DNA from: Aurantiacibacter atlanticus
GTDB lineage: Bacteria; Pseudomonadota; Alphaproteobacteria; Sphingomonadales; Sphingomonadaceae
Assembly (NCBI RefSeq): GCF_001077815.2
Contig: NZ_CP011310.1
Span: 2,480,001-2,544,000, forward strand
Direction of reading: 5' to 3'
DNA: 64,000 nucleotides
A program made the translations under genes and the position numbers. The notes beneath the pieces were generated by a model. It saw nothing but the letters and a program-made list of their open reading frames with translations, was not told where the DNA came from and did no database searches. Position 1 is the stretch's first letter. Each line of letters begins with the position of its first letter. This document shows positions 1 through 9,133 of the stretch, in pieces.

Positions 1-1307
1 GCATCACGGGGAAGTTTCCCCATCTCACGAGCGAGTGCCAACATTTCCGGGCCGACTAGAACGGCATAATCCACCCCGGCTTCAATGACAGGCTGTGCCA
101 GCTGGCCGTGGAATACTTCGGCAAAATCGCCCAGTTCCTTCATGCTGCCAAGCACAGCAATGCGGCGCGTAGCGGGGGTCTGGCCCAGCTGCGCGAGGGT
201 GGCGCGCATGCTGGCGGGATTGGCGTTGTAACTTTCATCGATCACCAGCGCATGGCCACCCGGCATCTTGGCGCGCAACCTTGCCCCGCGCCCTTTCAAT
301 CCGCCCATTTCTGCAAGCGCAAGACCCGCGGCGCCAAGATCGCCGCCAGCGGCATGAACAGCAGCCATGACGCACAATGAATTGTCGATCCAGTGTTCGC
401 CCGGTTCCGCCACGGTGTAACACAGGCCGATAGCACCCAGCGCAGCGGTAACAAGCGCGCCGCCATTGTCCTGCGGGATGGCATCGAGCAGCCGCATATC
501 GGCATCCGCTCCACGCCCGAAGGATATGACATTTGCCCCGCGCGCCTGCGCTGCATCGCGCAATTGCGCAAAATGCGGGCTGTCGGCAGGAATGACGGCC
601 GTGCCGCCTTCTTGCAGCCCGCCAAATATCTCCGCCTTGGCAGCGGCGATTGCGTCCATGCTGCCGAGATTTTCGATATGTGCGGGCGCAATGGTCGTGA
701 TGATAGCGATATGCGGACGCACCTGCGCGGTAAGGCCTGCGATTTCGCCAGCGTTATTCATGCCCATTTCGAACACGCCGAAGCGGCTGGGAGCGGGCAT
801 GCGCGACAGTGACAACGGCACGCCGACATGATTGTTATAACTGCGTACGGAACGATGCGCCGCGCCGCGGCTGGTCCGCTCCAATGCGGTGAAAATCGCT
901 TCCTTCACGCCTGTCTTTCCGACAGACCCCGTCACGCCAAGAATGCAGGCAGGCGAGCGATCCCGTGCCACCTGTGCCAACGCATACAAGGCAGCGGTCG
1001 TATCCTTGACAAGAACATGGGGGTAATCGATCGGACGATCAACGATGGCCGCTGCCGCGCCATTGGCGAAGGTTGCGTCAAGAAAGCGGTGGCCATCCAT
1101 CGCTTCCCCTTTGAGCGCAATGAACAGGTCGCCTGCCTGCACATCGCGAGAATCCATTTCAACACCGCTGACCTGGAACTGACCAGATGCCTTGCCGCCG
1201 GTTGCCTCAGCAATCTGGGCGGCGTTCCACAGTGCAAAACGCAGGCCACCAACCTGCTTGTCCACCCTTGTTCGCGGCCAGCGTAGCGTCTGGGCCAGCG
1301 CATTCAT
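1..1307 (-). CDS. murF: MurF, UDP-N-acetylmuramoyl-tripeptide--D-alanyl-D-alanine ligase (3' end cut by window)
   Basis: Cytoplasmic ATP-dependent ligase that adds D-Ala-D-Ala to the UDP-MurNAc-tripeptide, the last soluble step of peptidoglycan precursor synthesis. The frame stays open for 435 codons from the ATG at 1307 to the window edge, so about 20-40 C-terminal residues are missing. Visible motifs are the Mur-ligase P-loop VTGSVGKTGVKE (about residues 125-136), NNHVGVPLSLS and DESYNANP, all typical of MurF. The start codon overlaps the murE stop in an ATGA arrangement, which fixes the start and implies translational coupling. It is the sixth gene of the minus-strand dcw block. The family assignment is secure. 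Confidence 0.95.
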   Translation of the reverse strand, partial: MNALAQTLRWPRTRVDKQVGGLRFALWNAAQIAEATGGKASGQFQVSGVEMDSRDVQAGDLFIALKGEAMDGHRFLDATFANGAAAAIVDRPIDYPHVLVKDTTAALYALAQVARDRSPACILGVTGSVGKTGVKEAIFTALERTSRGAAHRSVRSYNNHVGVPLSLSRMPAPSRFGVFEMGMNNAGEIAGLTAQVRPHIAIITTIAPAHIENLGSMDAIAAAKAEIFGGLQEGGTAVIPADSPHFAQLRDAAQARGANVISFGRGADADMRLLDAIPQDNGGALVTAALGAIGLCYTVAEPGEHWIDNSLCVMAAVHAAGGDLGAAGLALAEMGGLKGRGARLRAKMPGGHALVIDESYNANPASMRATLAQLGQTPATRRIAVLGSMKELGDFAEVFHGQLAQPVIEAGVDYAVLVGPEMLALAREMGKLPRD

Positions 1308-2776
1308 GACGCGTTTCCGGAGGTGATTTCCGCAGCGGATTCTCGCGCGACGGTTACATCGTCGAACGGCAAGACCTTCATATCTTCTCCCGACCCAATA
1401 ATCTGTCCCTGTTCATGTCCCTTGCCCGCGATCAGCACGATGTCATCGCGCCCCGCCCCTGCAATGGCGGCCTCTATCGCTTCGCGCCGGCCGCCAATCT
1501 CGCGCGCGCCAACTGCACCTGCCATGATGTCGGCACGGATGCGCGCGGGATCTTCTCCACGCGGATTATCGTCTGTTACTATGACCATATCGGCCCCGTT
1601 CACGGCAGCCATGCCCATCGGTGCGCGCTTACCAATATCACGATCGCCGCCCGCGCCAAAAACAGTGATTAGCTTGCCTGCGACATGTGGCCGCAAGGCG
1701 GCGATTGCTGCGGACAGGGCATCTGGCGTATGCGCATAATCGACATAAACCGGCGCGCCGGACCCGGCGATGACAGCCCGTTCAAGCCGCCCGCGCACAG
1801 GCTGGAGACGCGACACTGCATCAAACACCAGCCCCGCATCACTCCCCGTCGCAATGGCAAGACCGGCGGCGGTCAGCGCATTGGCAACCTGATATTCCCC
1901 GATCAACGGAAGCCGAAACCGGCGTGTCTCTCCACCATATTCGACTTCAAGCTTTTGCCCCAATTGCGTGACGTCGCGCGACATCAGCCGAATATCCGTG
2001 CCCGTCGCACCCACGGTGAAAAGGGTGAGCCCCCGCTTGCGGGCCACATCCATGGCAGGCTGCGAATATTCATCATCGGCCCAGATCACCGCCGTGCCGC
2101 CATCATCCACCACTTCGGCAAACAGACGCATCTTGGCCGCGAAATAATCGTCCATACCGGCGTGATAATCGAGGTGGTCGCGGCTCAGATTGGTGAATGC
2201 GCCGGCTTTGACCGGCAAGCCTTCATTGCGATATTGCGAAAGGCCGTGGCTGGACGCTTCATAGGCGACATGCGTCACCCCTTCACGCGCAAGCCCGGTG
2301 TTATTGGCCAGAAATGTTACGATGTCGGGCGTGGTGAGCCCGGTGGAAACGCTTTCATCGGGCGTGGTTACTCCTAATGTGCCGATGCTGGCAGCGCGGA
2401 AACCGCACATGCGCCAGATCTGCCGCGTCATTTCCACGGTGGACGTCTTTCCGTTCGTTCCCGTAACCGCGACAACGGTTCCGGGCGTCGGGGTGAAATA
2501 GCGCGCGGCAAGCGTGGCGAAAAGCTTGCGCGGAGCGGCATCGGGCAGATGCAATGCGCCATCCACCTTGGCGTCTGGCCGCGCGACCACGGCGATGGCG
2601 CCGCTGGCGATGGCTGCGGGAATAAAATCCTCGCCATTCACGGCGCTACCCTGAAACGCGCCGAATATATTGCCGGGCGCGACTTTTCGATGATCTATCG
2701 CAAAGCCGGTAATGCGCGCGTCACCGCCTTTGCCCGCATCAACGCCTGCCGTGGATGCCAGATTAGCAAGCAACAT
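1304..2776 (-). CDS. murE: MurE, UDP-MurNAc-L-Ala-D-Glu:meso-diaminopimelate ligase
   Basis: Cytoplasmic Mur ligase adding the third stem-peptide residue in peptidoglycan synthesis. The 490-residue length is normal. The ATP-binding loop VTGTNGKTS lies at residues 104-112, the DNPR motif that recognises meso-diaminopimelate at 403-406, and KGHE at about 452. DNPR rather than the lysine-type motif predicts a Gram-negative, DAP-type wall. The ATG shares one base with the ftsI stop (TGATG) and the stop overlaps murF by four bases, so ftsI-murE-murF is almost certainly one transcript with coupled translation. Confidence 0.97.
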   Translation of the reverse strand: MLLANLASTAGVDAGKGGDARITGFAIDHRKVAPGNIFGAFQGSAVNGEDFIPAAIASGAIAVVARPDAKVDGALHLPDAAPRKLFATLAARYFTPTPGTVVAVTGTNGKTSTVEMTRQIWRMCGFRAASIGTLGVTTPDESVSTGLTTPDIVTFLANNTGLAREGVTHVAYEASSHGLSQYRNEGLPVKAGAFTNLSRDHLDYHAGMDDYFAAKMRLFAEVVDDGGTAVIWADDEYSQPAMDVARKRGLTLFTVGATGTDIRLMSRDVTQLGQKLEVEYGGETRRFRLPLIGEYQVANALTAAGLAIATGSDAGLVFDAVSRLQPVRGRLERAVIAGSGAPVYVDYAHTPDALSAAIAALRPHVAGKLITVFGAGGDRDIGKRAPMGMAAVNGADMVIVTDDNPRGEDPARIRADIMAGAVGAREIGGRREAIEAAIAGAGRDDIVLIAGKGHEQGQIIGSGEDMKVLPFDDVTVARESAAEITSGNAS

Positions 2777-4542
2777 CAGCGATCACCCCCGACAAGCGAA
2801 CGGACATCTGACAAGTCAATATCGCGGTCAGCATCGGGAAGGATCCCCAATTGCGGTCCGATACGCGGAACCAGCCGGCCAACAATGGGAGCCGCATTCC
2901 AGGCAGCGGTGCGCTGATAGGAGCTGGCAGCAGTACCCTTCGGCTCATCCAGCATGGCGATGACGACGAAACGTGGACGATCCATCGGGAAGGCTGCCGC
3001 AAATGTGGAAACCAGTGTCGAACGGCGATACCCGCCAACGCCGGGCTTTTCCGCACTGCCAGTCTTGCCGCCGACCCGGAAGCCGGGCGCATTGGCATTG
3101 CGGCCCGTGCCGTAAACGGCGATCATCCGCATCAACTGGTTCATCCGTGCGCTGGTGCTGGCACGAAATACACGGCGACCGCGCGGGACCCGGCCCGGCT
3201 CTATCCGCTGGAGCGTGGCGGGACGCCAGATACCACCATTGACCATTGCGGCATAGGCGCTGGCGAGGTGAAGCGGCGTTACCGCAATGCCGTGGCCAAA
3301 GCCCGCATAGATCGCCTTTGCCTCGTTCCATTTGCCGTTCATGCCCAGCGTTCCGCCGCGTGCGGGCAGCTCTATATACGCGCGCTCTGCCATTCCCAGC
3401 TGGGTGAAATAATCCTGCATGCGCGGCCCACCGATTTCGGCCGCGATTTGCCCGGAGGTAATGTTGGATGAATGAATAAGCGTCTGCGGGACGTTAAGCC
3501 TGTCCCCGATAGTGTGGCTGTCACGAATTGGATTTCCGCCTACCATCAGCGGACGCGATGCCTGCCAACTACGGCCCAGATCGGTGATCAACCCCGCGTC
3601 GATGGCAATGGCCACGGTCAGCGGCTTGAAGGTGGAGCCCAATTCATAGACCTGATTGGTGACACGGTTGAATGACCGCGGCATTTCGCCATTTGCGCTG
3701 CGTTCAGGCGAGAGGATGACATCTTCCTGCGTGACAGCATTGGGATCAAATTCGGGAAGCGAAGCGAGCGCCAGCACTTCGCCGCTGTCCACATCCAGCA
3801 CTATGCCCGCAGCGCCCAGCGCATTCACTGAAAGCATGCCGCGGCGCAATTCGTCTTCCAGCGCGCCCTGCACGCGCATGTCGATGGAAAGCGCCACCGG
3901 ATCGGCGCGCCTGGCGGGATCGAGCAGGCGTTCATTGAAGAACTGCTCCATGCCCACGCGGCCATTGCCGTCCGCGCCGACATAGCCCAGCACATGGGCC
4001 GCCAGCGATCCTTGCGGGTAATGGCGGTCTTCTTCCTGCGGCAATTCCAGCGCCAGTTCTCCCAGCGCAGTCACCTTATTGGCATCATCAGGCAGAACGC
4101 GGCGGCGCAAATAACCGCGCTGACCGGATTCAAGCTTGGCCGTGACTTCATACAGATCGAGATCGGGAAAGATATCAACAAGCTTGCGCGCCACCTCTTC
4201 AGGCGGGCCAACCAGCGGCGGACCGCCATCGCCGCCTTCAGTCATGGCGGCGGGATTATACCACAGCGCATAAGCAGGAAAAGCGCGCGCCAGCGGCACA
4301 CCATTACGATCGGTGATCTCGCCACGGGGCGGAAGCAACGCATCGGCCATGCTCTGCTGCGCGGGTCCGGGCTGAACCACGCCGATCCAGGTCAGTTTGA
4401 ACAGCGCAGCAATGGCAACAAGCAGGAATACAGCGATAATGAGCAAAAGCCGCAGCCGCGCCACCAATAACGAGCGGCGGCGATGATCCACCAGCCCGCC
4501 CTGCGCGGTGATGACGGTGCGCTGGGCAGCGTAGGCAGTCAC
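2776..4542 (-). CDS. ftsI: FtsI/PBP3, septal peptidoglycan transpeptidase
   Basis: Inner-membrane class B penicillin-binding protein that cross-links septal peptidoglycan in the divisome. It is 588 residues long. A single transmembrane segment (about residues 27-48) follows a basic cytoplasmic tail; the PBP dimerisation region comes next and then the transpeptidase domain with the active-site serine in STFK (303-306), SSN (358-360) and a KTGS motif in place of the commoner KTGT. The start overlaps the end of the ftsL-like gene by four bases. No PASTA domain is seen. Position between ftsL and murE is the canonical dcw order. Confidence 0.96.
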   Translation of the reverse strand: MTAYAAQRTVITAQGGLVDHRRRSLLVARLRLLLIIAVFLLVAIAALFKLTWIGVVQPGPAQQSMADALLPPRGEITDRNGVPLARAFPAYALWYNPAAMTEGGDGGPPLVGPPEEVARKLVDIFPDLDLYEVTAKLESGQRGYLRRRVLPDDANKVTALGELALELPQEEDRHYPQGSLAAHVLGYVGADGNGRVGMEQFFNERLLDPARRADPVALSIDMRVQGALEDELRRGMLSVNALGAAGIVLDVDSGEVLALASLPEFDPNAVTQEDVILSPERSANGEMPRSFNRVTNQVYELGSTFKPLTVAIAIDAGLITDLGRSWQASRPLMVGGNPIRDSHTIGDRLNVPQTLIHSSNITSGQIAAEIGGPRMQDYFTQLGMAERAYIELPARGGTLGMNGKWNEAKAIYAGFGHGIAVTPLHLASAYAAMVNGGIWRPATLQRIEPGRVPRGRRVFRASTSARMNQLMRMIAVYGTGRNANAPGFRVGGKTGSAEKPGVGGYRRSTLVSTFAAAFPMDRPRFVVIAMLDEPKGTAASSYQRTAAWNAAPIVGRLVPRIGPQLGILPDADRDIDLSDVRSLVGGDR

Positions 4543-5081
4543 CGCGTGGCAACTCCTGTGGCCGCATGTTGCACACCGGCGATGGGCACACGCAGCGGGC
4601 CCGGAGCAATCGTTATTGCGACGCTGGCAGGTTCTTCATGATTGTCCTCGATCAGATTGGCATCAATCGTCCTGCCCGTGAGCGGGGAAACGAGGCGCGG
4701 AAATTCAGGCACGTCCTCTCCTGAACGCAGGCCAGCCAGCCGGATCGGCGCCGGGGCATCTGCAGCGCGAGGCACGCCGAACTGCGCCAATTGGCGATGG
4801 CTGTCGATAAACTGGTCCGCAGTCGGAGACTGGAAACCGAAATCCACCCTGTTCCATGCTGCCAGCTGCACCTGGTTCGACCGGGTGAGAAACTCCGTTT
4901 CCAGCAACAGCTTCTCGTCTTCCAGAAAGACAATCTGACGCTCTGCCCGCACGACATCGGAATGCACCGCTGTCACCTTGATATGCAGCATCCCGTAAAG
5001 AAAGATGCAAACGCCCAATGCGAAAAACCAGCTGATATGGCGCAGAGGCCGAGAGCCGATCATTCCGTTGTGGTGGGTCAT
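4539..5081 (-). CDS. ftsL: FtsL-like single-pass division protein
   Basis: Small bitopic protein of 180 residues with a short N-terminus, one transmembrane segment (about residues 14-34) and a heptad-rich stretch after it (about 35-75) that would suit the FtsL-FtsB-FtsQ coiled coil. The C-terminal half is proline-rich and longer than in classical FtsL proteins of roughly 100-120 residues. FtsL is too divergent for me to recognise by motif; the call rests on topology and on its place between rsmH and ftsI, with 4-base overlaps on both sides. Role inferred: divisome scaffold activating FtsI/FtsW. Confidence 0.75.
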   Translation of the reverse strand: MTHHNGMIGSRPLRHISWFFALGVCIFLYGMLHIKVTAVHSDVVRAERQIVFLEDEKLLLETEFLTRSNQVQLAAWNRVDFGFQSPTADQFIDSHRQLAQFGVPRAADAPAPIRLAGLRSGEDVPEFPRLVSPLTGRTIDANLIEDNHEEPASVAITIAPGPLRVPIAGVQHAATGVATR

Positions 5082-6055
5082 GCGACATTCTCCCGGGCAG
5101 GCGCGCTAGTGCGCACACCGCTACGCAAGGTGGCGGAACGGGCGCGCGGATTGCGGTCGATCTCGGCGGCAGAGGGACGGATCGCTTTGGACAATTGCGC
5201 GAAACGTGGAAGCGGCGCGGTGCGCGCCTCTGGCATGTGCCGCGAGCCGCGCGGATTCATGCTGGCGGCATCACGGAAGAAGGTTTTGACCATGCGATCT
5301 TCAAGGCTATGAAAGCTTACGATGGCGAGCCTGCCGCCTTCGCTGAGCAACTTCTCCGATGCGCTCAGCCCCGCCTCAAGTTCGTCCAGCTCTCCGTTCA
5401 CATGGATGCGGATGGCTTGGAAGCTACGCGTTGCGGGATCCTTGTTTGGCCCCCCCATGTTGGAATGCGGACGATAGCCCAGCGCCTTGCGCACAACTTC
5501 CGCCAACTCGCCAGTGGTTGACAGCGGACGCGCTGCAACAATGGCGCGGGCCACGCGGCGCGACTGGCGTTCTTCGCCATAGCGATACAGGACATCGGCA
5601 ATATCCTTTTCCGCCGCTTCATTGACGAAATCGGCAGCGGTGGGGCCAGACTGGCTCATCGTCATGTCGAGAGGACCATCGACGGAAAAGGCAAAGCCGC
5701 GCTGGGCCTGATCGATCTGCATGGAGGAAACGCCAATATCCATTGCAATCCCGTCCACCTGCGCAATGCCGGCTTCAGCCATGCTTGCAGCCATCTCGGA
5801 AAAGCGGCGCGCATGCAGCACCAGCCGCGGGCTATCGCCTTGCGTTTCAGGCCATTGCTCCCCGGCGGCAATGGCATCAGGATCACGATCAAAGGCGTGA
5901 ACAGTCGCCCCGGCATCAAGAAATGCGCGCGTATAGCCGCCTGCCCCAAAGGTGGCGTCGATGATGACATTGCCAGCATGGAGAGAAAGTGCCTCAAGCA
6001 CCTCGTCCAGCAGAACGGGCACATGCGGCGCATCGTGAGATACAGGAGCGGTCAT
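5078..6055 (-). CDS. rsmH: RsmH, 16S rRNA (cytosine-1402 N4)-methyltransferase
   Basis: SAM-dependent methyltransferase that methylates N4 of C1402 in the ribosomal P site. The 325-residue length matches the family. The N-terminal [13 protein letters not shown] and the SAM-binding glycine loop [14 protein letters not shown] (about residues 34-47) are diagnostic, and VSFHSLEDR near the C-terminal half is also conserved in MraW/RsmH. Start and stop overlap mraZ and the ftsL-like gene by four bases each, so it sits inside the coupled dcw operon head. Confidence 0.97.
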   Translation of the reverse strand: MTAPVSHDAPHVPVLLDEVLEALSLHAGNVIIDATFGAGGYTRAFLDAGATVHAFDRDPDAIAAGEQWPETQGDSPRLVLHARRFSEMAASMAEAGIAQVDGIAMDIGVSSMQIDQAQRGFAFSVDGPLDMTMSQSGPTAADFVNEAAEKDIADVLYRYGEERQSRRVARAIVAARPLSTTGELAEVVRKALGYRPHSNMGGPNKDPATRSFQAIRIHVNGELDELEAGLSASEKLLSEGGRLAIVSFHSLEDRMVKTFFRDAASMNPRGSRHMPEARTAPLPRFAQLSKAIRPSAAEIDRNPRARSATLRSGVRTSAPARENVA

Positions 6056-6555
6056 TTCCCCCTCCCCTTAGCCTTGGCACGCGCTTCATCGGCCAGCGCT
6101 GCGCATGCCGCATGGGGCCCGGCGAACGACGCACCCATCGCCGCCAGCTTATTGATATCCCACAAGGTAATGAACTGGCCGCCACCCAGAAAACAGATGT
6201 TGTCGTCAATGCCGACCAGGCCACCCAGATGTTCAGGCAGGATGAAACGCCCACTCTTGTCGAAAGCCGCCTCGGCAAAGCCCCACAATTGCATAGAACG
6301 CAGATCACGGTCGAATTCATGGTTGCGACGGACCGCGTTCTCTTCTTCCTTATCAAGCAGTTCTTCGAAACTGTCTGTGCGCGAAAGGCCGAATGCGCTC
6401 AGGCAGGGATAGCGATCATGCTGGATCAGGCACAGGACATTGTCATCGCCATTGTCGGCAAAGACCTTGCGAAATGAGGGCGGCAGCACGAAACGGTTCT
6501 TTTCGCCGCGAAGCGAAAAACCCTGCCCCCTATATCCTGCCGGTCGCACTGACAC
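6052..6555 (-). CDS. mraZ: MraZ, dcw-cluster transcriptional regulator
   Basis: AbrB/SpoVT-fold DNA-binding protein; in E. coli MraZ binds its own promoter and represses the dcw cluster. The protein has 167 residues and two MraZ repeats: an N-terminal one with [16 protein letters not shown] and a second with [13 protein letters not shown], both carrying the G-R-x-x-(L/V)P loop. The chosen start is GTG at 6555, with GGAAG about 8 bases upstream; a second GTG two codons later is possible. It is the first gene of the operon, and an array of GGG pentamers suited to MraZ lies at 6676-6732. Confidence 0.95.
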   Translation of the reverse strand: MSVRPAGYRGQGFSLRGEKNRFVLPPSFRKVFADNGDDNVLCLIQHDRYPCLSAFGLSRTDSFEELLDKEEENAVRRNHEFDRDLRSMQLWGFAEAAFDKSGRFILPEHLGGLVGIDDNICFLGGGQFITLWDINKLAAMGASFAGPHAACAALADEARAKAKGRGK

Positions 6556-6828
6556 GTCCCCACTTCCAAAAAATGACTTCCCCGTCGGCCAAGACTTCCC
6601 CGCATCCAGAAACGCACAGGCGCGACTGGACAGGCCCTGCTATGGGCACAACACTTTCGGTCTTTCCGATAGAATTGGGGAATAACGCGGGTTAGCGCGG
6701 GATGGAAGGGGAAACTGCGGGAAATTGTGGGATAAGCTCTTAACTTACTGATATAAAAAGATAACTTACGCGAGTAATCAGCGGCCTTTTCCTAGCGCAA
6801 GAACTCACAATCTCTCCATTGTAGGTAT
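6556..6828. other. Regulatory intergenic region upstream of mraZ
   Basis: This 273-base non-coding stretch separates the mraZ start from the end of the next gene on the same strand. Besides the pentamer array it holds three further G-runs readable on the minus strand close to mraZ (complement of CCCC at 6558, 6580 and 6598), the first next to the start codon. It also holds an 8-bp direct repeat TAACTTAC at 6741-6748 and 6762-6769 flanking an AT-rich core. No convincing -35/-10 pair or small ORF was found, though the AT-rich core is the likeliest promoter site. Confidence 0.5.
6676..6732. promoter_or_regulatory. Candidate MraZ operator: NGGGA pentamers every 10 bp
   Basis: On the plus strand GGG-containing pentamers start at 6688 (CGGGT), 6698 (CGGGA), 6708 (GGGGA), 6718 (CGGGA) and 6728 (TGGGA), each separated by exactly five bases; a sixth, TGGGG, starts at 6676 with 12-bp spacing. 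E. coli MraZ recognises TGGGN direct repeats separated by 5-nt spacers, which is the same geometry. The array lies 121-177 bp upstream of the mraZ GTG, in the opposite orientation to mraZ. Autoregulation by MraZ is the inference. Confidence 0.6.
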
Positions 6829-7638
6829 TTATGGTTGAAATTCCTCTTCAGGGCCCGAGTCTTCCCGCAAAATCCCCAAGCCTTGCGCGATAATCCGCAT
6901 TAATGACGTTTCGCCGCCAATATGCGGACCTTCAAGATCGAGCAAAGCGGCATCTGCAACGATCAGCGCAGAGCCATCCCCTATATTGCAGCGGGCGAAT
7001 AATCCTTCATTCTCCAGCGAACAGGTTCTGTTGCCGCCCTCTGCTTCTGCCAGTTCTCCGGCCTGATTAACGGGATAGGGCTGGTCGGCGACTTGCCGCA
7101 TATGCAGCCCGTCTTGTTGGGCAGTGTCGTAGCGCAGTTCCAAACCCCAATGACCCAGGATGGGCGAAAGAAGGGCAACATCCTGCGGTCGACGCCTGTC
7201 ACCGACATGAAACCGAGATTCGCCCGTCATCATCGGATCGGTAAACATCACCAGCTTGCCGCCATCGCGCACCCAGCTATCCAGCGCGACGTTTTCTTCC
7301 GCACTCAAGCCGCGCGGTTGGGCCAGCAAGAGATAGTGATACTGGGCGAGCGAAGATTGCGATAAATAATCCAGCGGAGCGAGTTTTACTGAACGCTCCA
7401 ACACTTCCCGCGCCCAATGCGCAGGCGTTCCGCCAGATAGCAATTCATCAAATCCCGCAGCTTCGCCCCAATAAATCGGGATCGTCCCCATTAGCGCGAC
7501 TACAGGACGCGCATCTGCTTCTTCAACCGCGCCCTTGTGATCTGCCGCAGCAATATCCTGCGCGAACAAGCCAGCGGGCGCAGCCAAGGCCAAAGTGGTG
7601 GCGATTGCCACTATAAAGGTATGGAACGCACGCAGCAT
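6829..7638 (-). CDS. Exported protein, GldG/DUF4350-like, function unknown
   Basis: Predicted exported protein of 269 residues. A signal peptide of about 25 residues ends at an A-Q-D junction (APAGLFAQD). The mature part resembles soluble domains of the GldG/DUF4350 type: a hydrophobic strand PVVALMG, then HYLLLAQPRGLSAEENVAL and VRDGGKLVMFTDP, which look like the glutamine-amidotransferase-like fold found in auxiliary proteins of some ABC systems. The ATG at 7638 shares a base with the stop of the upstream gene (TGATG), which decides the start; the frame is open further upstream but reads as non-coding. No ABC subunit is adjacent. Function is not assigned. Confidence 0.72.
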   Translation of the reverse strand: MLRAFHTFIVAIATTLALAAPAGLFAQDIAAADHKGAVEEADARPVVALMGTIPIYWGEAAGFDELLSGGTPAHWAREVLERSVKLAPLDYLSQSSLAQYHYLLLAQPRGLSAEENVALDSWVRDGGKLVMFTDPMMTGESRFHVGDRRRPQDVALLSPILGHWGLELRYDTAQQDGLHMRQVADQPYPVNQAGELAEAEGGNRTCSLENEGLFARCNIGDGSALIVADAALLDLEGPHIGGETSLMRIIAQGLGILREDSGPEEEFQP

Positions 7639-8039
7639 CACTGGAGGGAAGCGTTTTGCCCCGCTGGTGGAGGAAGATCGCCCGTAACAGGTGCCGCAGA
7701 CGTGCTGGGCGAAGGAATGGGTTCGGCAGAAAGCTCGGGCACGATACCGGCTTCCGCCAGTGGATCGCGCGGCGCAGCTGATTCGCTGACCACCACTGTA
7801 GGAGCCGCTTCGGGGACCGCGGCATCCTGCGTTTCCTGCGCCCTGCTCATCACAATCTGGGCAAGCGCCACGGCCAACACCATGGCCAATATACCAAAGC
7901 CGCCGATTTGCAGACGTTGCAGCCGCTCTGCCTTGGTGCCGCCCAACGGCACCGAGGGTGGTTCCGCTTGCGCAGGCATAGGACCGCCCCGTTTGTTGGC
8001 CGTGCCTGTCCTGAGCAATTCGCGCGGGTCGATTACCAT
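7638..8039 (-). CDS. Small single-pass membrane protein, unknown function
   Basis: A 133-residue protein with a basic, proline-containing cytoplasmic N-terminus, one transmembrane segment (about residues 46-64, GFGILAMVLAVALAQIVM) and a proline/alanine-rich periplasmic tail of about 65 residues. I do not recognise a family. It starts only 17 bases after the cysteine synthase stop and its own stop overlaps the following exported protein by one base, so the two unknown genes form a coupled pair and probably act together at the inner membrane or in the periplasm. Confidence 0.65.
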   Translation of the reverse strand: MVIDPRELLRTGTANKRGGPMPAQAEPPSVPLGGTKAERLQRLQIGGFGILAMVLAVALAQIVMSRAQETQDAAVPEAAPTVVVSESAAPRDPLAEAGIVPELSAEPIPSPSTSAAPVTGDLPPPAGQNASLQ

Positions 8040-8056
8040 CCAGCAAGCCTACAGGA

Positions 8057-9106
8057 TCAAGATGAACCTAGCCAGTCGAACACGGGCAGGTCCTTGGCTG
8101 CCAGCCATTCAGCATTGTAGAGCGTGGAAAGGTAGCGAAAGCCGGTATCGCACAGGATTGTCGCAACGCGGGCATCCTTGCGCCCGTCGGCAACCAACTG
8201 TCGGCCCAGCGCCACGGCTCCGGCGACATTTATGCCCGAGCTGAGCCCAAGGCACAGCCCCTCTTCGCGCAGCAATTGCGCAACCCAATCCAGCCCTTCG
8301 ACATCGGAGATGCGGAATTGCGTGTCGATGGGCGCGCCTTCCAGATTGGCGGTGATCCGGCCCTGCCCGATGCCTTCTGCCACCGAGCTGCCCTCGCCCT
8401 CCAATTCGCCATTGGCGTAATAATTATACAGCGCTGCGCCATGCGGATCGGTGAGCGCGATGCGGATCTTTTCGTCCTGCGCCTTTAAGCCCATTCCTAC
8501 ACCTGCCAGCGTGCCGCCCGTGCCGACAGCACAGGTGAACCCATCCAGCCGTCCATCAAGCTGCGACCAGATTTCCGGCGCAGTGCCTTCGATATGGGCG
8601 CGGCGATTGGCGACATTATCGAACTGATTGGCCCAGATCGCGTTTTCGTTTTCTTCAGCGATGCGACGGCTGGTGTGGACGAAATGGTTGGGATCAGCGA
8701 ATTTCGTCGGCGGAACGGTGACCAGTTCAGCACCCAGCGCCCGCAGCGTGTCCATTTTTTCCTTGGACTGGTTATCCGGCATCACGATGACGGTCTTGAA
8801 GCCGAGCGCATTGGCCACCAGCGCAATACCGATGCCAGTATTACCCGCAGTGCCCTCCACAACTGTGCCGCCGGTCTTCAGTTCTCCGCGGGCCATGGCG
8901 TCACGCACGATCCACAGCGCCGCGCGGTCTTTCACACTGGCCCCGGGATTGGCGAATTCGCACTTACCCCAGATTTCGCAGCCAGCAGCTTCGCTTGGCC
9001 CCTTGAGCAGAACGAGCGGCGTATTGCCGATAAGGTCGAGTGTGTCGCTATGGACGGCAGGCGATGTCATGTAGGACAAATTAGGATGAGAGACACCGAA
9101 GCGCAA
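8057..9106 (-). CDS. cysK: Cysteine synthase (O-acetylserine sulfhydrylase, CysK family)
   Basis: PLP enzyme making L-cysteine from O-acetylserine and sulfide. The PLP lysine lies in NPGASVKDRA (Lys59 here); TAGNTGIGIALV (TSGNT-like loop) and the phosphate-binding GTGGTLAG are present. The start at 9106 (349 residues) has AAGG seven bases upstream; the ATG at 9070 (337 residues) better fits the usual family N-terminus but has no evident ribosome site, so the start is uncertain. It follows the ferredoxin gene by 27 bases on the same strand. A cystathionine beta-synthase-like role cannot be fully excluded, but no CBS domain is present. Confidence 0.9.
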   Translation of the reverse strand: MRFGVSHPNLSYMTSPAVHSDTLDLIGNTPLVLLKGPSEAAGCEIWGKCEFANPGASVKDRAALWIVRDAMARGELKTGGTVVEGTAGNTGIGIALVANALGFKTVIVMPDNQSKEKMDTLRALGAELVTVPPTKFADPNHFVHTSRRIAEENENAIWANQFDNVANRRAHIEGTAPEIWSQLDGRLDGFTCAVGTGGTLAGVGMGLKAQDEKIRIALTDPHGAALYNYYANGELEGEGSSVAEGIGQGRITANLEGAPIDTQFRISDVEGLDWVAQLLREEGLCLGLSSGINVAGAVALGRQLVADGRKDARVATILCDTGFRYLSTLYNAEWLAAKDLPVFDWLGSS

Positions 9107-9133
9107 CGCGAGAACACCTTGGCCCGTGGAAAC

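Noticed and set aside
1685..2377. 230-codon open frame opposite murE
   Set aside because: Shadow of the conserved murE sequence.
7639..8046. In-frame extension upstream of the exported GldG-like protein
   Set aside because: The added residues are low-complexity and overlap a real coupled gene; the signal peptide begins at 7638.
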